Assembly: GCF_949287625.1 (NCBI RefSeq)
Contig: NZ_CASEGO010000145.1
Span: 1-10,201, forward strand
From: an uncultured Brachyspira sp.
GTDB taxonomy: Bacteria > Spirochaetota > Brachyspiria > Brachyspirales > Brachyspiraceae
Direction of reading: 5' to 3'
Length of the DNA stretch: 10,201 nucleotides
The translations under genes were made by a program, and so were the position numbers. Below, piece by piece: positions 6,576 to 10,201 of the stretch. The notes beneath the pieces are model-generated. The model was not told the origin of the DNA, did not search any database, and saw only the letters and a list, made by a program, of their open reading frames with translations. The number at the start of each line of letters is the position of its first letter. The stretch's first letter is position 1.

Positions 6576-7160
6576 TTATATAGAACTTAAATTTCTCAAA
6601 GCATTACTTATCAAATCTTCAGCCGACATGTTATCTTTATTTTCTATAGCAGATAAAGCCTTAACAGCCTCATTATTTGAAAACCCTAATGATATTAAAG
6701 CCTTTATAACATCGCTTTCATTATCATTATAATTTTGAATTGATGAAGAAGAAATATTAATATCAATCTTTTCTATTTTGTCTCTAAGTTCAAATAAAAG
6801 TTTTTCAGCCTTTTTTAATCCCATACCCTGAACTTTTTTTAATAAATTAATATCCTTATTAAAAAGTATATGCATAAGATCATTAATTGAATACGTAGAA
6901 AGTATCTCCATAGCAAGTTTAGGTCCAACCCCTGATGCTGCTATAAGCGTAGAAAACATTTTTTTTTCTTCTCTAGTAAGAAAACCGTAAAGTATCATAG
7001 CATCTTCTTTATGTATAAGCTGAGTATAGAGTCTTATTTTATCATCATTTTTTACTTCAAGTTTTCTTGATACTATAATCTCATACCCAACACCATTACA
7101 AACAAGAGCTATGACACCCTCGGATATTATCTGAACATTACCTTCTATAAAAGCAAACAT
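6576..7160 (-). CDS. ruvA: Holliday junction branch migration complex subunit RuvA
   Basis: RuvA binds four-way Holliday junctions as a tetramer and loads the RuvB helicase to drive branch migration in recombination and repair. The 194 residues show the three-domain layout: an OB fold at about 1-62 (MFAFIEGNVQ, then NGVGYEIIV and ILYGF), two helix-hairpin-helix motifs (SGVGPKLA at 76-83 and VQGMGLKKAEKL at 110-121), an acidic, Ser/Asn-rich linker at about 130-148, and the small RuvB-contacting domain at about 148-194 with ALISLGFSNNEAVKAL. Length is typical. No clear ribosome binding site precedes the ATG. It starts 11 bp after the HMA gene ends, so it is probably translated from the same transcript. 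ruvB and ruvC, frequent neighbours elsewhere, are not in the window; an acetyltransferase follows instead. Confidence 0.95.
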   Translation of the reverse strand: MFAFIEGNVQIISEGVIALVCNGVGYEIIVSRKLEVKNDDKIRLYTQLIHKEDAMILYGFLTREEKKMFSTLIAASGVGPKLAMEILSTYSINDLMHILFNKDINLLKKVQGMGLKKAEKLLFELRDKIEKIDINISSSSIQNYNDNESDVIKALISLGFSNNEAVKALSAIENKDNMSAEDLISNALRNLSSI

Positions 7161-7171
7161 AAAAAATATTA

Positions 7172-7381
7172 TTATAAACTAGGCTCGTATTCTAATTCTT
7201 TTATCACTTCAAGCATTTTATCAGTGCTTACTTTAGATTCATCATATTCTACTTCAGCACATGCTTTTTCCAAACTTACATCAGCTTTATTTACACCATC
7301 TAAGGCAGTTAATTCTTCTGTAACAGCTTTAACACAGTTTTGACATCCCATTCCTTTTATTTTTATAGTTATATTCTTCAT
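7172..7381 (-). CDS. Heavy-metal-associated (HMA) domain protein, CopZ-like
   Basis: The 69-residue protein is one complete HMA domain (beta-alpha-beta-beta-alpha-beta ferredoxin-like fold). The metal site is GMGCQNC, with Cys13 and Cys16 as the likely thiolate pair; the usual form is GMTCxHC, so the Thr to Gly and His to Asn changes are mild deviations. Proteins of this size shuttle Cu(I), or less often other soft metals, in the cytoplasm to a P-type ATPase or a sensor. No copper ATPase or metal regulator is in the window, so the metal is inferred. AAAGGAG is a strong ribosome binding site 9 nt before the ATG. The gene has its own promoter in the 78-bp gap after the histidine kinase gene and is followed closely by ruvA, an unrelated function that probably shares its transcript. 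Confidence 0.85.
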   Translation of the reverse strand: MKNITIKIKGMGCQNCVKAVTEELTALDGVNKADVSLEKACAEVEYDESKVSTDKMLEVIKELEYEPSL

Positions 7382-7416
7382 TTTTTAATACTCCTTTGTT
7401 TTAATCATCTAACAAA

Positions 7417-7445
7417 ATTATATACTAGATAAGGGTATTTTGCAA
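7417..7445 (-). promoter_or_regulatory. Promoter of the HMA-ruvA unit with possible operator in the spacer
   Basis: On the minus strand TTGCAA (7445-7440) and TATAAT (7422-7417) are spaced by 17 bp; the -35 box matches only 4 of 6. The spacer reads ATACCCTTATCTAGTAT, an imperfect dyad (ATAC and GTAT ends) whose left half resembles the ATACCC half-site of copper-responsive CsoR operators. The right half does not match, so metal control is only a suggestion. Confidence 0.5.
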
Positions 7446-7459
7446 TATAAAAAACAATA

Positions 7460-9217
7460 TTATTTATTTATTTTTTCTGTTTCTTCTTTATACAAATTAA
7501 AAACAACACTCATCTCGGTTCCGACATTCTCTTCACTTTTTATATGTATGTCAGCATTGTAGTAATTACATATATTTTTTACTATTGTAAGTCCAAGTCC
7601 AGTACCATGAACTTTAAGATATTTATTATTTTTTACTCTAAAAAATCTTTCAAATATCCTGTTTAGATACTGAGGAGCTATTCCGCAGCCTGTATCTTTA
7701 ACCGTAAATACCGCTTTATCAGCCTTTTGTTTCAAAAATACCTTTACATTTCCGCCGTCATCAGTATATTTTATAGCATTATCAACCAAATTATTAACTA
7801 CCTCTGTAATCTTTTCTTTATTAGCCATTATAAATGCAGATTCTATATCCAACTCTATATTTATTTCTCTTTGTTCTGCCTTTATTTTATTGCTTTCAAA
7901 AACATCAAGTATAATATCCTTAATATCTATCTTTTCATCAATAGTTTCTTTCCAGTTAGCCTCTATTCTGCTTAATGTGAGCATATCTATAACAAGGTCT
8001 TTCATTCTCAAAGCCTCATTATTTATACGCTTAATAAAATCAGCCTGATTTTTACCGCCGCCTGTAGCAATAAGAAGTTCAGAGTATCCTATTATAGAAG
8101 TAAGAGGAGTTTTCAATTCATGAGAAGCATTGATAAAGAAATCCTGCTTTTCTATCTCTACTTTTCTTATATCTGTAACATCTTCAAATTTTATTAATGC
8201 TGATATATTTTCATTATTACGTATAGGTATAATAGTAATTTCTATATCCATAGTATGTTCTTTCACATCAAATTTGGAAAACCTATTAAACTCTATAGCA
8301 TTATCAATTCTCTCTATTACTTCACTGCTTTTTATGATTTCACTTAAATTTTTTATATTACTGTCAGATATTTCAAGCAAATCAACCGCATACTGATTAA
8401 TAAAAAATATCTCTTTATTTTTATTAACAGCTATAATACCCTGTGCTATATTTTCAAGTACATATTTAAGTTTTTCTTTTTCAGTCTGGTAACCTGTAAT
8501 ATTTTCATTAAGACTAATAGCTAGCTCATTAATATCATAAAGAATAGTATTAATATCATTATAACCCGTCAGGTTCTTGGGGGCAGCCGATTTATTATTA
8601 TAAATATTATCAAGAGTTTCTTTTATCATATAAAAAGGAATCATTATATTTCGGCTCATCAAAGGAAGTACCAGTGCCATAATTATAATAACAACACCTA
8701 TAACCATAACTGCAGTAAATAAAAAACTTATTAAATATTTATTAACAGAATCTATAGGTATTGAAATTCTTAATATATAATCTCTATCATCATCAGCCTT
8801 AATCTTTTTTGATACATACATATAAGGTGTTTTCTGGCTTATAGATGTATGTATAGAAAAAGCAGGCTTATTTTCAATACTATGAAGAGCCTCTATTACA
8901 TCGCTTCTATTAGTATGATTTCCCATAGGATTTTTAGAAGTATCTGTAAGAGTATCTGCTACAACCATTCCATTAGTAGATATTATACTTATCCTAAGTT
9001 CCTCTTTATCCGATTGAAGCACAAACTTTCTAAAGGCATCTTCTGTTTGTACATCATATAAATCAATTTCTTTTTCAAGCATATCCATAATATTTAATAT
9101 CATAACCTGACTGTACATAATATTATTATATTGAACAGTAAATAGTATTCCTATAAACATTAATGCACTTGATAATATAAGAATAAGTAATGATTTATAA
9201 AATATATTCCTAATCAT
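7460..9217 (-). CDS. PhoR-like membrane sensor histidine kinase
   Basis: The 585-residue kinase autophosphorylates on histidine and passes phosphate to the response regulator encoded just upstream. Layout: transmembrane helix at about 8-28, an extracytoplasmic sensor region at about 30-162, a second helix at about 163-187, a HAMP-like linker at about 188-240, a PAS domain at about 250-345 (LENIAQGIIAVNKNKEIFFIN), then the kinase core. The phosphoacceptor is His366 in FINASHELKTP. The N box is NNLVDNAIKY at 475-484, G1 is DTGCGIAP at 508-515, the F box IFERFF at 521-526 and G2 GTGLGLTIVK at 538-547. All catalytic boxes are intact. This TM-sensor-TM-HAMP-PAS-HisKA arrangement is that of Gram-positive-type PhoR. 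No phosphate transport genes (pst, phoU) are nearby, so the signal is not established. Only 7 bp separate it from the regulator gene; its own ribosome binding site is weak. Confidence 0.88.
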   Translation of the reverse strand: MIRNIFYKSLLILILSSALMFIGILFTVQYNNIMYSQVMILNIMDMLEKEIDLYDVQTEDAFRKFVLQSDKEELRISIISTNGMVVADTLTDTSKNPMGNHTNRSDVIEALHSIENKPAFSIHTSISQKTPYMYVSKKIKADDDRDYILRISIPIDSVNKYLISFLFTAVMVIGVVIIIMALVLPLMSRNIMIPFYMIKETLDNIYNNKSAAPKNLTGYNDINTILYDINELAISLNENITGYQTEKEKLKYVLENIAQGIIAVNKNKEIFFINQYAVDLLEISDSNIKNLSEIIKSSEVIERIDNAIEFNRFSKFDVKEHTMDIEITIIPIRNNENISALIKFEDVTDIRKVEIEKQDFFINASHELKTPLTSIIGYSELLIATGGGKNQADFIKRINNEALRMKDLVIDMLTLSRIEANWKETIDEKIDIKDIILDVFESNKIKAEQREINIELDIESAFIMANKEKITEVVNNLVDNAIKYTDDGGNVKVFLKQKADKAVFTVKDTGCGIAPQYLNRIFERFFRVKNNKYLKVHGTGLGLTIVKNICNYYNADIHIKSEENVGTEMSVVFNLYKEETEKINK

Positions 9218-9224
9218 AGTATTT

Positions 9225-9908
9225 TTATGCTTCTGTCAATTTATACCCCATACCTCTGACAGTTATTATATTTTCTTTAGTTAAATCGAGTTTTTGTCTG
9301 ATAGATTTTATATGCATATCAATAGTTCTTGTTTCCATAGAATGATCTACACCCCATACTTCTTCAAGCATAGTTTCTCTATCAACTACATTATTGGCAT
9401 TTTCCATTAAAAGTTTAAGCAAATCAAATTCTTTCTGTGTTAAAATAACCTGCCTCTCCCCAACAAAAACGCTTCTTTTTTTAACTACTAGTTTTATTTC
9501 ACCAAAAGTAAGCTCTTCTGCATCAAGTCTGACATCTTTTTTTCTTAAATTAGCTTTAATTCTTGCAAGAAGTTCAAGAACAGAAAAAGGTTTAGGCATA
9601 TAGTCGTCTGCACCTAAATTAAGCCCTGTAACAATATTAATTTCGCTTGCCTTTGCTGTAAGCATTATCACCTTAATAGGCAGATGGGCATAATCTGTTC
9701 TAATAATCTTTAATATCTCTGTACCCTCTATGTCTGGGAGCATTATATCAAGAAGCACCAAATTAGGTGTCTGCTTCTTTAACGCTTCAAGCATGTCATT
9801 ACCATTTGAGAAACATTCTATAGTATATCCTGCTTCCTCAACGGTATACTTAATAAGATCTCTGATGTTGTCATCATCTTCTACTGAGTAAATAAGTTCT
9901 TTATTCAT
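9225..9908 (-). CDS. OmpR/PhoB-family response regulator
   Basis: This 227-residue cytoplasmic DNA-binding regulator is the first gene of the two-component pair. The receiver domain (about 4-122) has the acidic pocket ED at 10-11, the phosphoacceptor Asp54 in LVLLDIMLP, Thr84 in IMLTAK and Lys106 in MPKPF. The winged-helix output domain occupies about 131-227, with LTQKEFDLLKLLMEN at 156-170, the recognition helix region RTIDMHIKSIRQKL at 194-207 and the wing VRGMGYKL at 217-224. All phosphorylation residues are present. The ATG at 9908 lacks a clear ribosome binding site, but the receiver begins right after it, so the start is reliable. The closest family is PhoB/PhoP, yet target genes cannot be read from here. 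A direct repeat at the predicted transcription start (9970-9988) suggests it controls its own promoter. Confidence 0.92.
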   Translation of the reverse strand: MNKELIYSVEDDDNIRDLIKYTVEEAGYTIECFSNGNDMLEALKKQTPNLVLLDIMLPDIEGTEILKIIRTDYAHLPIKVIMLTAKASEINIVTGLNLGADDYMPKPFSVLELLARIKANLRKKDVRLDAEELTFGEIKLVVKKRSVFVGERQVILTQKEFDLLKLLMENANNVVDRETMLEEVWGVDHSMETRTIDMHIKSIRQKLDLTKENIITVRGMGYKLTEA

Positions 9909-9951
9909 AATCTAAACTACCAAAATAATATAATTTTTTGTTATATAAACT

Positions 9952-9964
9952 GCATATTTTATGC
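9952..9964 (-). repeat. Small hairpin in the leader of the response regulator gene
   Basis: GCATA and TATGC pair around an AAA loop within the roughly 77-nt leader predicted for the regulator transcript, about 44 nt before the ATG. It is short and AT-rich, so its stability is doubtful and no function is claimed. Confidence 0.3.
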
Positions 9965-9969
9965 TATTA

Positions 9970-9988
9970 ATATACAACTTATATACAA
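9970..9988 (-). promoter_or_regulatory. Tandem TTGTATAT direct repeat, candidate response regulator box
   Basis: On the minus strand TTGTATATAAGTTGTATAT contains two identical 8-bp repeats with an 11-bp period. OmpR/PhoB-family dimers bind head-to-tail repeats of 10-11 bp period, so the spacing fits the regulator encoded immediately downstream. The site lies right at and after the predicted +1 (about 9986), a position expected for repression rather than activation. AT-rich DNA yields such repeats by chance at times. Confidence 0.4.
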
Positions 9989-9992
9989 TAAT

Positions 9993-10020
9993 AATATAAT
10001 AAAAATTTATTTTTTGTCAA
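9993..10020 (-). promoter_or_regulatory. Promoter of the two-component operon
   Basis: On the minus strand TTGACA (10020-10015) is a perfect -35 box. TATATT (9998-9993) follows after 16 bp, or TATTAT (9996-9991) after 18 bp; both match the -10 consensus at 5 of 6. Transcription would start near 9986, leaving a leader of about 77 nt before the regulator ATG. Confidence 0.55.
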
Positions 10021-10133
10021 AATTTTTTATAGCCGCTAAAAAAATCATTCGTATTTTATTTAATATAATAACTTTCATAGCTAATATTAAGTAAAAAATA
10101 TTAAATTTTGCACGGGTTCCATACATATTGCAT

Positions 10134-10201
10134 TTAAGTATTCCTTAATTTCTTAAAGTATAGCATAGGAGTATCATAATTTAAAGTAGAATGTATTCTT
10201 T
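10134..10201 (-). CDS. C-terminal end of an integrase-type (IS3/IS481-like) transposase, partial
   Basis: Read on the minus strand from the right edge, the only open frame gives RIHSTLNYDTPMLYF, then KKLRNT and a TAA stop at 10136-10134. The RIHS-x-L-x-Y-x-TP-x-x-YF pattern is the hallmark C-terminus of rve-type DDE transposases of IS3 and IS481 elements, where it follows the catalytic Glu helix. Only 22 complete codons are inside the window, so intactness of the gene cannot be judged. A degenerate copy of the same end lies at 4471-4508. The likely end of the insertion element falls somewhere between 10134 and about 10020, but I see no clear terminal repeat. Confidence 0.65.
   Translation of the reverse strand, partial: RIHSTLNYDTPMLYFKKLRNT

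Noticed and set aside
8130..8396. 88-residue plus-strand open frame opposite the histidine kinase
   Set aside because: Antisense to the kinase and PAS coding sequence; hydrophobic composition arises from complementing Lys/Glu/Asp codons.

Overview
The window is a very AT-rich bacterial chromosome segment. Low GC, A/T-ending codons, housekeeping genes and AT-rich gaps carrying short GC-rich repeats all fit an intestinal spirochaete of the genus Brachyspira. That assignment comes from overall style and protein flavour, not from a diagnostic marker, so treat it as probable rather than proven.

Left part, plus strand (179-4392): a consensus promoter drives nadK (NAD kinase). nadK overlaps recN (DNA-repair SMC-like ATPase) by one base. 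After 57 bp comes an FGGY sugar kinase that most resembles xylulokinase, in particular the eukaryote-like branch.

Middle (4393-5133): 741 bp without a convincing gene, and the least ordinary part of the window. It holds a decayed 3' end of a transposase (the same sequence ends a transposase at the right edge), a 240-bp MITE-like element with perfect 19-bp terminal inverted repeats and a GC-rich hairpin core, a 120-bp block of about 52% GC with nested complementary arms, a consensus promoter leaving that block, and a third solo copy of the terminal repeat. The promoter points at an orphan membrane protein with about eight helices (5134-5937).

Right part, minus strand (5983-9908, read right to left): an OmpR/PhoB-family response regulator and a PhoR-like membrane histidine kinase form a tight pair. 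Next come a heavy-metal-binding HMA protein with its own promoter, ruvA (Holliday junction helicase subunit) 11 bp behind it, and a GNAT acetyltransferase with its own promoter. The response regulator promoter carries an 11-bp-period direct repeat at the predicted transcription start, which suggests autoregulation.

Right edge (10134-10201): the last codons of an integrase-type transposase on the minus strand, cut by the window end.

Most of the window is ordinary core genome. I do not see a defence system, CRISPR array, tRNA, rRNA or biosynthetic cluster. The points that deserve follow-up are the repeat cluster at 4471-5107 and the putative autoregulatory site at 9970-9988.
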